NCBI GenBank assembly: GCA_032158295.1
Contig: CM063247.1
Span: 11,393,899 to 11,457,898 of the forward strand
Source: Pycnopodia helianthoides
Lineage: Eukaryota; Echinodermata; Asteroidea; Forcipulatida; Asteriidae
Length of the DNA stretch: 64,000 nt
Reading direction: 5' to 3'
Positions 36,196-46,330 of this stretch are shown here, piece by piece (position 1 is the first letter of the stretch; every line of letters starts with the position of its first letter). The notes beneath the pieces are model-generated. The model was not told the origin of the DNA. It did not search any database and saw nothing but the letters and a program-made list of their open reading frames with translations. The position numbers and the translations under genes are program-made.

Positions 36196-38979
36196 ATTGA
36201 ACTCTAACCTCTGAGGAGTCATTCCTAACTCCATACTCTAATGGAGGAACTATCTTCTCTATATATTGTCAAAATATTTGTATATTTTCAGGGATTTGTA
36301 ATATCCAGTCAGATATTTCCATAATCTATGCAACTCTTATGCACATTGCAATGCACTTAAAGGGTTAGTTTTTGTTGACAATGTTTATTAACTGTCTTTA
36401 AGCTGGTGATTAAGATAGTGAATAAAAAATGTATGGTTTCTACTTTTGATATCTGATTAAGTTTCATAAACCAGAAGGGGGGGGGTTGAGGGCAGTATAA
36501 ACAAGCATTGAGCAAGGAAGGTGTTGAAAAGAATAAGTTTTCTTTCTTGGAAGAATCTCAAGAAGTCATTGGAATAAGGAGTTTGGTAAAGGACATGAAA
36601 AAGACACATTCAGGGAAAAGTCAGAAAAATCAAGTTGTTAACGGAACCCCCACCCCCAACAGTAAGAACAACGACACCTTAGACGAAACCAACGACAAAA
36701 AGGGTTGTCAAGTTCTTCTTGAGATATTGTTTACATTCACCACCTTTCGGCCCAGCACAAAAATCTAACAAATGAAAGACTTTTTCTTAATTGATCTGAA
36801 ATAAACAATAAATCACTTCAGCCATGTACAATTTGTACTGGTTGTGACTTTTATCTAATTTTGTTTGTAATATTGACAGCTAACGAGTCCATGGGAAATG
36901 TGTGTTTATTCATTATAAATTACAGATATTAACATGTTTTTGATTTTTTAGTGCAGTATCTGTAATTTCATCCTACCATTCGTCAACTTTGATTTCCCCT
37001 TAATATGAATGCCCACACCATATAAGGTAATGCATATTTGTGACATCACAGCCCCCATCCCATAATAAGGTACAGACTCTCGATAGCCTGGTGGGCATAC
37101 ACTCTGAGCTGTAACACGGTGCCTACTACTCCAGGCCATAGCCAGCATACCACTGTAAAATATCTGGCATTCTGGCCACATGATTATCATATACATGCAA
37201 GGAATGTCAGCGCGTGATATTTTTTTACTAGAGTGAACTTAAAGGGGCCGTGTTGGCCGGGAAAACAAAAATCTACTCAATTTGAGTGGGGAACATTTGA
37301 AGTGCAAATTAGGTTTAGATGTGGGTTTAAACTACTGTACACCAGATTGCATTAGTAATACTTAGGATTGGGGACACAAAATTGCCCTGAAGGAATTTCA
37401 AGCTGTTTATGCTAAGCCCAAAGTTCCTCACAACCAACAAATTAGATCCCCTCCACACCCCCCTCCCCCTACTCTGGGAATTCTATGAGGAAGCCAACCC
37501 TAACAACCTAAAAAGTCATCCATCACCAACAATTTGGTCCCCCAATTTTGGACACGATCTATTTGATCACCCTGATGCTTGAGCAACCTTGAAATGTGTT
37601 TTTGTCAGTAGTGCCAGGTTTACCTTGAGAGCATGATTTACACATTGTTCTGGGATGACAAAAAATTGACAAGCTTTTTTTTTTAAAGGAATATGGTGGG
37701 ATGTAGAGTGTACCTGGACACTAGTCCAGAACTACATGAACAACACAAACACAAAGGACAGTGTGTATTACAACAAGATGAATGCACATGAAGAACTTTG
37801 CACATTTTTTGTGTTTAAAAAGCGATTAATCAATGAAGGAATGAATGTTTTAGTGGCAAGCAAGTCAAACATCAAGCCATCAAAATGTTACGGCATAACT
37901 CACTCGCAATGTGCTCAACAGAAATTCAAACAAATGAGACATTCTACTTCAGGATTTAAAAAAAAAAATGAGCTGAGAAGAAGAGAACATTGATTAAAAT
38001 AGCACGACGAGGGGGGGTTGTCGCTGGACGCTGAAACTGAGGTATTAAGGAAAAAGATTGATTTCACATCATTCTATTCGGGGAAGAATAGGGGGAATCT
38101 GTAGAGACAAATAATGGATAATACAATCAGGGGAAACACCATAGTGTGTACTGAAGGCACCAGCAAGCGATAGTGGGAAATATAGACTTGTAAAAAAGAA
38201 AAGAGGAAGGAAAAAATTAATCTGAAGAATATAATATTCAAGTGTTGCATTTCCTGTGGCCAGTGAGTTTTAAGTCGTTTTTTTTACAAGTTCACATCTT
38301 CACAAAATGTGATCAACAGCATGTTTCAAAACTGCAGTGGCAACGCTATTGCATTATGTTTTTTTTTTATACAAACACACCGGGAGTTGCGGTAGAATCG
38401 GTTCCCTGAAGGGCACCCTCGCTCTCCCTCCAGAAAGGTGCTTTGAAAAATACCCGATTGAATTATAATTTATTCGCATACCATTATGACTTGAAAATCG
38501 CAACACTACTCAATGAATCATCTTTCATTTTCTGTCCTGAGGGATTGGCCACAAGAGCTGCACAACTTTCATATTGCATTCCAACAAGAGGAAATAATGA
38601 AACATGGTTGGTGGTTTTTTTATTTTATACATTTTTTTCCCCCCAATGTGCACTCTTAAGCTTTAAATCTACATGTAGGTTGAAAAACAAAATATCTCTA
38701 CAACCGACCTCTATCTACGACTCCTAATTAGATCTAAATAACTACTTAGACATTTTAAAAATTAGCACCTAGACCAACGCGACATAAAGTGTTCTGATGT
38801 AACCACCGAATTAAACATCCGGTGGAACGGCAATAACACTGCATCTAAGATACAACCAAAAATCAAGTTCTTACCTCCGCCCCTGTACACGTACACAAAC
38901 AAGAAAAGCCTGCAACTGTTTACCTGTGCATGATGGGTAATGATCCCATCATGCATTGTGATTAGCGGAGGAGACTCAC

Positions 38980-39049
38980 CTTCTGCACTCTCCAGTTGTA
39001 CCTGGAGGGTCTTGAGAGACCGGTTGGTAAACTCATCACGGTTCGACAG
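38980..39049 (-). CDS. TPM: Tropomyosin exon 8
   Basis: 70-nt exon between acceptor GTGACTGTAG and donor GAAG/GTGAGTC. It encodes 23 residues, LSNRDEFTNRSLKTLQVQLE then SAE, plus one base. It aligns residue for residue with vertebrate exon 8 (the AETRAEFAERSVTKLE segment, about residues 235-257), keeping Glu-Phe and the hydrophobic heptad positions. The single leftover G makes the first codon of each last exon an Asp. It is the branch point for alternative 3' ends. Confidence 0.93.
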
Positions 39050-39441
39050 CTACAGTCACCAGGGAAAAAAAAAAGGGGGAAAAGAAAAAAAGGAAGAAAG
39101 AAAGAAAAGCGTTACTGTTGATGATAACATTTAAGACGAAGATTAGAGGCTACTTGATCACCGTTTTCTAAACCACTGCTTAGGGCTCTGACCGCCTATA
39201 TGAAGCCCTGTACAAAAAGCGTTCGTTTCAAAATGGCTGACTGAGTCAAGGCCGTGGTTTGCAAAAGAGAACCTTTACAACTGTCTGTCACACATCAGTC
39301 TAGGGCAAAACTGAATCAAGTGGTGGCTTTTATCCTCAATGCAATGATCTGTTGCGTTGGAAACACTTCCCGGCCTGCATTGTGCGTAAACCACGGCACA
39401 TCGTCCACACCAGCAAAATTATGTTCAACATCTGTAAATCT

Positions 39442-39602
39442 ATATTATTTGGTTTGACCCTTTCACCGATGTGTGTAAAGCGCTGTACACTCGGTACTTC
39501 CCCGAGTTCTGTTAAAAACTTGTGTATGTGTACAGGGGCTGGGAAGTACCGAGTATACAGTGGTTTACACACATCGGTGGAAGGGTAAAACCAAACAATA
39601 TT
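39442..39602. repeat. Palindromic element in the intron between exon 8 and exon 6/7
   Basis: The left arm ATATTATTTGGTTTGACCC and what follows (GATGTGTGTAAA, CTCGGTACTTCCCC) are mirrored on the right by GGGAAGTACCGAG, TTTACACACATC and GGGTAAAACCAAACAATAT. About 55-base arms enclose a loop of about 45 bases. It is a fold-back MITE with no coding capacity. Confidence 0.85.
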
Positions 39603-39829
39603 CTTTATCCGCGGTGCAAATTTAACATCTATTAAATCTATAAATCTGTAGCACAAGTTTGAGGGTTGGGACCGCTTCAAACGTCGACTTTTCATGTCAA
39701 CAATTCAAGGCAAACGATTCGCTCCAACATCGTTAAAACAATCTCCACTCTTTACTGTTGACAACCCGATCGTCTTCCCAGAACAAAAACCCAGGGCCAA
39801 CTGTTCCAGATCCAACAGTCCGTACTTAC

Positions 39830-39968
39830 ATCTTCCTTCTCTAGAGTCAGCTCCTGTACTCTGACTAGCAGTGCCTCCTCTGCCTCAGAAGCCTTCTCGT
39901 ATCTGGCCTCAGCAGACTTGCAAGCTGCCTGCAAAGTGCAAACCTGTTCTGTAAGTTCATTGAGCTTG
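39830..39968 (-). CDS. TPM: Tropomyosin fused exon 6/7
   Basis: 139-nt exon between acceptor CCCTCTGCAG and donor GAAGAT/GTAAGTA. Its first base completes the Gly codon begun in exon 5. It then encodes 46 residues beginning KLNELTEQVCTLQAACKSAE and ending QELTLEKED. The length equals vertebrate exon 6 (76 nt) plus exon 7 (63 nt), and the alignment covers both, so the 6/7 intron is absent here. In vertebrates exon 6 is a site of alternative splicing; I found no alternative partner for this fused exon. It has two cysteines. Confidence 0.93.
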
Positions 39969-40098
39969 CTGCAGAGGGGAGACCACAAAGAACACAACAT
40001 CAATTTCAAACAAACCCTCCTGAACAAGTTTTTTTTCTTTTGAATGGATGGTCTTGCCCCCCCATGACGGAAAAACAAGAAGAGGAAAGAGGACTTAC

Positions 40099-40169
40099 CC
40101 GTCTAAATCCTTGCAACGATCGTCTGAACGCTCCAACTCTTGCTCCGTGACAGTGAATTTTCTTTGAAC
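40099..40169 (-). CDS. TPM: Tropomyosin exon 5
   Basis: 71-nt exon between acceptor CTCCCAAAG and donor GACGG/GTAAGTCC. It encodes VQRKFTVTEQELERSDDRCK then DLD, plus two bases of a Gly codon. It matches the vertebrate exon 5 product [20 protein letters not shown] closely in spacing and charge, with the ELER core conserved. The length and phase are identical to those of the vertebrate exon. Confidence 0.93.
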
Positions 40170-41910
40170 CTTTGGGAGACAATGGGCATCAGTAAAATGT
40201 GTTAGAAAAGATCCAATTCAGACTTAAATAATAGCAAACAAATCTAAACAAAGAACTGCCAGATGACATTTGTCAAATCTCCATTTGTTTCATCAATCAA
40301 CTTTTGGAATCAACAATCTGAAGGGCCGCCCAAAATGTTCACTATTTTCACGGTCATACACATCTTATGAGGGTGGTTGGGGGTCTGAAACCATCTACAG
40401 CTTTAAAAGGTGTGCATAATATTGATAATTTAAATAAATTTGCATCAATTTTGAAAGAATTTTTCTTGATAAGTACTTCTTTGGGGAGGGGGGGGGGGTG
40501 GAAGGGAGATCCTCAAGAGTAGTACTCTGTGTACGACCTGAACATTTTTGAAAACTTTGGACGGTCCCTAAAAGAAATGAATTTCTCACATGACGACTCT
40601 TCACCAAACATAACATAGGGAAGTGTGTTCCCATTGGCATGCAACTAGTGGGCTTGTGTTTAATTTGTGCGCGTTTGGCATTTCTGAAGAACCTCAATTT
40701 TGACAGTACACGATCTCATTCATGAGATCTGGATATATGGATGTCTTCATCGAAACACTGTCACGTTTCCCGTTTACCCAAAGGACAATGTTGACAGTCA
40801 ATCTCAATGCAAAATGAACAAGCCTCCTCCCTCTTTTACAGGTCATTAGGTAAGGCCGAGTCCGACTTGAACGGCTTCGGCTTATGGCTTCATGCGGCAA
40901 TCTTGAAGCATGTAGGCAAATATATTGAGCTAGCCTGAGCTGTAGCCAAATCACCATTTTGCACGAAAAATATACAATTTTTATTAACGAAATACAAGTA
41001 GCCACACAAGATGTTCCATGTGAAACCTGAAATGAAATCCAAGCTTGCACAGAGAACATGACAGGGAACACAAGTTCAACGCACTGAAAATACCATAGTC
41101 ACTGGACAAACACTATATCCATTCCACATCATGTACAAGTTAACAACTAAGGATAAATAGATTTTTCTAAAAGATTCAACATGTTTTTATGTATCCTTTC
41201 CATGCATCAAATCACACTGGAACATCACAAGATAACAATAGTAAGGATCGCCATGTCAGTGCAAAACTAATTTGATCCTCGACTTTGCAAAAAGCGTTGT
41301 GTCTTGCATGAAAATGCTCTGCGCACAAATGTTGTATCTCTGCACTTACCTTTCTGCGTGTACATCCAGGCTATTTTAAAGGCACTGGACACTATTGGTA
41401 ATTACTCAAAATAATTGTTAGCATAAAAAATTACTTGGTAACGAGCAATGGAGAGCTGTTGATAGTATAAAACATTGTGAGAAACGGCTCCCTCTGAAGT
41501 AACGTAGTTTTTGAGAGAAGTAATTTCTCAGTAAAATGTTGAATTGATTTTGAGACGAAATCAAGCATCTGAAAGCACACAATTCGTGTGACAGGGTGTT
41601 TGTCTTCCATTATATCTCGCAACTTCACGACCAATTGAGTTCAAATTTTCACAGGTTTGTTATTTTGTGCATATGTTGAGAAACACCAAGTAAGAAGACT
41701 GGTCTTCGACAATTACCAAAGGTGTCCAGTGTCTTTAAGCGAGAAACGACATCTAACGAAAGTGCTGTTTTAGGAGATACAAAATTTTTGCACTGACACA
41801 ACAAAATAAACAGAATGCCATCACAAAATTATAAGCTGATAATCTTACCAAATATCAGCACATGAACGACAGCTTTCAACTTATACAAAATAAATGCATA
41901 ATTTCATTAC
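40170..41910. other. Intron between exon 5 and exon 4 second half
   Basis: 1.7 kb, non-coding. It contains a G-run (about 40488-40500) and a MITE (41375-41739). The long frame crossing 40694-41071 on the minus strand lacks splice signals and coiled-coil composition and is not accepted. Confidence 0.6.
41375..41739. mobile_element. MITE-like element, family GACACTATTGGTAATT, copy 3 (intronic)
   Basis: The ends TTTAAAGGCACTGGACACTA and AAGGTGTCCAGTGTCTTTAA are inverted repeats. The interior matches the element at 19792-20179 in the opposite orientation (for example GAGAAACGGCTCCCT against AGGGAGCCGTTTCTC). It lies about 170 bases downstream of the version 2 mid exon on the gene strand. Confidence 0.85.
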
Positions 41911-41982
41911 CTCCTTGTACTGAAATTCAAACTGATCACCTGCATTCTTCCACTTTATCAGATCCTTCTCAAGTTGGTTGAT
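41911..41982 (-). CDS. TPM: Tropomyosin exon 4 second half, version 2
   Basis: 72-nt exon, phase 0 at both ends, between acceptor TCTAAAAAG and donor AAGGAG/GTAATG. It encodes 24 residues from INQLEKDLIKWKNAGDQFEF to the end QYKE. It aligns without gaps to version 1 (same I, N, L, E and terminal Y-x-E positions), so it is a tandem exon duplicate. A Trp in a core-like position and a Gly are unusual in tropomyosin. The acceptor has a poor pyrimidine tract, so it may be used only under regulation. It lies 143 bases from version 1. Both could be included in frame, but mutually exclusive use is more likely. Confidence 0.85.
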
Positions 41983-42125
41983 CTTTTTAGATTTTTAATG
42001 CAAAGTCCGCAAATTGGAGGTAGGCAGTGGAGAAGAATAGACAAACGAAAAAAAAGTCCCGTGATGGGGGACAAAAACGAGAAGGGTTAGTCAAACGAAA
42101 TCATTCAAACTGGGGTTTTGTGTAC

Positions 42126-42197
42126 CTCATCATATTTACGATCCGATTCCTCAGAAGTCTCTTTGAATTGCCGCACTTGGGTCTCAAGTTCATTGAT
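42126..42197 (-). CDS. TPM: Tropomyosin exon 4 second half, version 1
   Basis: 72-nt exon, phase 0 at both ends, between acceptor CCCATTCTTCAG and donor GATGAG/GTACAC. It encodes INELETQVRQFKETSEESDR then KYDE (24 residues). The ending DRKYDE matches the vertebrate exon 4 ending DRKYEE. Together with the 46-nt first half it gives the 118 nt of vertebrate exon 4. This is the canonical-looking version. Confidence 0.93.
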
Positions 42198-43836
42198 CTG
42201 AAGAATGGGCGGGGCAGGGGTGTGTCCGGTACAGATGGGCGCGGGGGTCCCACAGCAGGAAAAGGAAGTTGCGGAGCGAGAGAGTCCGGGAAGCAAGCAT
42301 CCATTACGAGTGGGAAAGAAATGCACAACGAAGGCAGGAGAGAGTTCAGACAAGAGAGGAAATAGTGAAAAGTTTACAGGTGGAACAAAATTGAAGATGA
42401 CACAAGAAAGGATGCAGGGAATAGTATCAAGAATTGATGAGGGAGTGTATTTCAGGAAGACGACATGAATCAGGAACACATTTAAGACAAGGAGGAAAAG
42501 GGGGCAGTCGAATATGATAAACAGAAACAAATAGAGAATATTCAGTATGAGGAAAAGAGAAAAAAAAAATGATTTAATTTCAAGCAGACGGCACATTTAT
42601 CAAAGTAAAGTTCAAAGCAATTTCGGGGTAGCAGACAAACTGTGGAAACCAAAATTTACCTTGCAAGAATCCCGACAGAACCCAACAGCACTTTTACAAC
42701 AGCACTTTTTGAAAAGACATTCATATCGACATGCATGGTACTCGTTCAAGAACAAGGATTTCAAAACATTGATAGAATTTAGACAAAAAGAGAATACCAG
42801 CATAAAAAAAACAGAAATCAGGGTCATGATCTTTTCTCTGGGACTTCTTCTAGTTCGGTTGAACACAAACTGAAAAAAATTCACCAAAACCTCAATGCAC
42901 ACAGTAGTGAATACAAATCTGTAGAATCAATACTATTAACATGCGCAACTCTCTTTGTTTGCATTTTTCAGTGAACCCCTCTCCCCGACATGCACTGGAC
43001 ATGATTGATTATCACAGATACAACCCTCTCGTTTTAACAATTATCAAAGGACCTAAAAAGTTCACGGTCAACTAGAGGAATAGCCGGGATTTATAGACGG
43101 TTTTATGTATCCCTTTATGTACACACGTACATCGGAGACGAAACTATCCAGCTGTTACGCTAGACATGTGAACAAGATCATAAGAGTTCTGCACACAAAA
43201 ACCAATATCCCATGAAATGGTTCATGAATTTATCGCAATGGACGGTCCTCTCATTCCAACCTTAGTCTGGTCCACACCTCGGGTGAACTCTTTTCAATCT
43301 GGACCCCTTTAAATGCAATAAAGACATTGATTTACAACAGCTTTCCATATGAAGTAACTATAAATAATTAGTAAACTTGCGGGTACAACCATGTATTAGA
43401 TCTCTTTTGTGGGAGTGTTGGCTCTGAAAGGAGCCGGTGTGGTCTCGACGTTTCAAACAGTATACTCTGCTCGTCTTCAGGAGAAGACTTTCCATGACAT
43501 TGAAATATGCAATAGTTTTTTTTACATTCATTGTATCTCAAGAGTAAAGGCAACAATTTTGCTCCTCTTCAATTGATAAAAAAACAACCAACGTCATCAC
43601 CCATGGATGCACTATTTTAGGAGGAATATTCCCAGTTTCCTGTGCAGTGCATGTTTTAGGCGATGCACTCGGGGATAGACACCGTATCTTCATACATGTA
43701 ATTCAACTCCCGAAATGGCAGACTATTGGCAGACAATACTTTGAATATATTTGGGGGGTCTGTCTTTTTTCTTCTTGCTGGACTTATCTGTCTTGCTTAT
43801 TTCAAATAAGATGTAACCATCACCGAGAATGCCCAC
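42198..43836. other. Extra intron that splits tropomyosin exon 4
   Basis: 1.6-kb intron placed inside what is a single 118-nt exon in vertebrates, after the 16th codon, phase 0. It contains purine-rich low-complexity sequence next to version 1 (42198-42560) and a partial palindromic repeat (about 43378-43490) related to the one at 54093-54367. No other exon is seen. Confidence 0.75.
43378..43490. repeat. Partial copy of the long palindromic element
   Basis: ACCATGTATTAGATCTCTTTT, GTGTTGGCTCTGAAAGGAGCC, GACGTTTC and TCGTCTTCAGGAGAAGAC follow the left arm of the element at 54093-54367. Only one arm and the loop are present. Confidence 0.6.
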
Positions 43837-43882
43837 CTTTTCGTCATCAGACATGCTCCTGGTCTCCAGAGCCTTGGTTGCC
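43837..43882 (-). CDS. TPM: Tropomyosin exon 4 first half
   Basis: 46-nt exon between acceptor GTTTTTCCAG and donor GAAAAG/GTGGGC. The first base completes an Arg codon begun in exon 3, followed by ATKALETRSMSDDEK. This aligns with the vertebrate start of exon 4, GMKVIENRAMKDEEK, position for position. The open frame runs on past the donor but loses all coiled-coil character, and the 46+72 sum of 118 nt supports the donor used here. It is a very small exon flanked by a 1.6-kb and an 11.5-kb intron. Confidence 0.9.
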
Positions 43883-45715
43883 CTGGAAAAACGAGACAAA
43901 ACAGAGAAAGAGAAGATAAATAAGCGAGTCTTTCAGAACAGCGGAGCGAAAAAATTACAGTTGGGAAAAGGGCTTTAGGCATGACTCGGAAAATGTCATA
44001 ATTTGCTGTTAATTATAGGGGGGAAAAAAAGAAGAAAAAAGATGTAACAAATTTACAAAAGAGCCATAGAGAGTAACTTTCCTACAGGCACGATTTGTAC
44101 ACAGCACATTGGAGGAAAACATAAATTGGATTTTTTACAATATTGCACCGTTCGATTGTTTTGATAAGTTAATGATATGAAGAAAACTGTCCGTATCAAT
44201 TCCGGTAATGCTGTTAAATTTACAATTCTAGGGAACCATTTAATCCTGCAATTTTTTGCACAGCAATTTTTTTTTATAGACAAAACATACATGTATTTTG
44301 TGCACACTCAATGCCAATATTGAGTAGCAAATCGTGATATTTGAGTAGCAACAGTTACAATTTGAGTAGCATTTCCTCTGCTATACAAGGGAAATCGTTC
44401 ACTGAATTCTATAATATATTTAGTTATAAAAAATGTACACACCTTGCCTGCCAGGAAATGCCCTGGAATGTACAAGGTCACTCTTTTTGTAAAACAAGAT
44501 GACAACTGACATATGGTTGTTACGTTTACATGTAAACCACAGTAAACCACAGACAGATTTAAAGTAGGCTGTCCACACTCAAACCAGGATGCCCATAAAA
44601 GACACACAGACAACCAACCCTCTGGCTAATTGCCTGAGTGTGGGGGGGGGGGCCTGGTCTATTTTCCTATGTGATACTCACTGTACAAATCATGTACATG
44701 TACTAAGTAAAAAAGAAAAACACAAATTCAATTTTGTATAGTTTCATTTCCCCTTGCAGTAAACTTGCACCTGCTAAACTAACAATGCCCAATCAAATAC
44801 TGGATTTCATGTTGACATAACAGGTGTTTAACACACAGTGTTACCAGAACTCTACCGAATACTGGGATTGAATTAATTATCATAATCGTTTCAAAGGTTG
44901 TGTGTCTAGCTAGTGCCAAAACCACAGAGCTCTCTCTCTCCTGGTGAAACACAGTCATCTTTCAATGACTAATACATAGTTCATTACCGATGCAGTGTCT
45001 GCTAGACACGGCGTGCACAATGTATGCCCGGATGCTCACAACGTGCATACGTATCTGGCCCCGGCGTGTGTAATAAAAATGAGAGCCGTACACTGAAGTG
45101 CCATGCATAGGAACTTCAGACTGCAACCCACGAAGCGGCGCTGTAGCATTACTAATGCGCCAGTACATGTCCTGGTACCCAATAATCCCTTCACACATGC
45201 TAAGTAACTATTATAATTCTGAAGGAGATATGTTTTACGTACACATCAAAACTGATTGTGTCTTTAAACAAAGAGTAATATATTCTTTCCAACCACATAG
45301 TATGTGATCAAGAGCACCAGCTCCCTCCAGGGATTGCGAAGGGCATTATGTTCAATGTGAATTAATATATCATCACAAATTTGACCTCTGTTAATAACTG
45401 ATTTTGTACAAACATTCTAAAGTTCCTGTTTGAATGGTGGAGCCCGACTGGTTAAACAGAAACGATTTCAACTTGATATGATCCAGTCATCAGACACCAC
45501 TCGACCAATGACCCGCAAAGCTACAAACGTACAAACACAAACAGGAACCACGGAATGGTGGAAAGTGGGTACATGTAACCTGTGATGAACCACTCAAACT
45601 CATCAGTTCTCAGAATACAGCCCCTTCCTGAAATAATAAAACGGCTAAATTGCTGAACTATCAAACCACAGAGCAAGACACCATTTTCACTACCTGCAGG
45701 AACTCTTCAAGCAGG

Positions 45716-45825
45716 GTTCTGCCCACAGTCGCCGGTGCCGGAAAACCCGCCCAGCACTCAGGATTCCCCAACCACCACTGGCAGAATTTGTCTCGGTTTC
45801 CGACCACCACACATTTTCAAAGTTT
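45716..45825. repeat. Dispersed repeat, copy 2 (first copy 52-155)
   Basis: GTTCTGCCCACAGT, GATTCCCCAACCACCACTG, GCAGAATTT and GGTTTCCGACCACCACACATTTTC recur in the same order at 52-155. Origin unknown; non-coding. Confidence 0.7.
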
Positions 45826-46194
45826 TTAAATTACACTTGCCATTTCCTTTCAAAGGTTTTCAACGAAATGTAAAATAGGGTATTTACCAGTAAAAATGGT
45901 ATCCGAAGCCATTAATATTGAGTACTTCTTTGATTTGAGTCTATTTATATGATCTACCGTGTAACTGACTTATCTCGCAATGGTTTCCAGGGAAACATTT
46001 TTCCACCACTAAAGAAATCCAGGGCAGAACCCTGTTCATGGTGCATAAACTTTCAAACAAACAATCACGTAGATCTTCATTTTTTTCAAACGATAAAACG
46101 GAGTGTCCTAAAGCTGTTCCAAAGACAACCTTCTGGCCCACCCAACTTAAAGCTGGCATTCCGGTTACAAGAATACACATGTATCTCAGGGTTC

Positions 46195-46330
46195 CCCCCC
46201 CCCCCCCCGTCTTGTCATCTCTGTGACCCAGGTTCAAATCCCACATGAGAGCAATGTATGTGAATTTGGTTTTCAGTCCTTACCCAATTGGTGGGTTTTC
46301 CCGCCCTCATCAGAAACTGACGTTCATCTA
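46195..46330 (+). mobile_element. tRNA-related SINE relic, partial
   Basis: GGTTCAAATCC (46231-46241) is a box B, followed by a body with TTTGGTTTTCAGTCCTTACC and GGTGGGTTTTCC. The same body occurs on the minus strand at 59390-59566. The box A half is replaced by a C-run. Confidence 0.65.

Larger units (their letters stand above)
30793..38979. other. Intron between exon 8 and last exon A
   Basis: 8.2 kb with two weak exon candidates (33796-33876 and 35055-35112, listed separately), a diverged MITE copy (about 35830-36195), a dispersed repeat (about 32615-32790, related to about 50275-50470), C-runs (35561-35573) and AT-rich unique DNA. No other feature is supported. Confidence 0.6.

Noticed and set aside
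40694..41071. 125-codon minus-strand frame inside the tropomyosin intron
   Set aside because: It has no coiled-coil character, no matching splice phase and no similarity to the exons around it.
42105..42596. 163-codon minus-strand frame that contains the version 1 mid exon
   Set aside because: Only 42126-42197 is coding. The upstream part is the translation of a purine-rich intron and is interrupted by a good acceptor at 42198.
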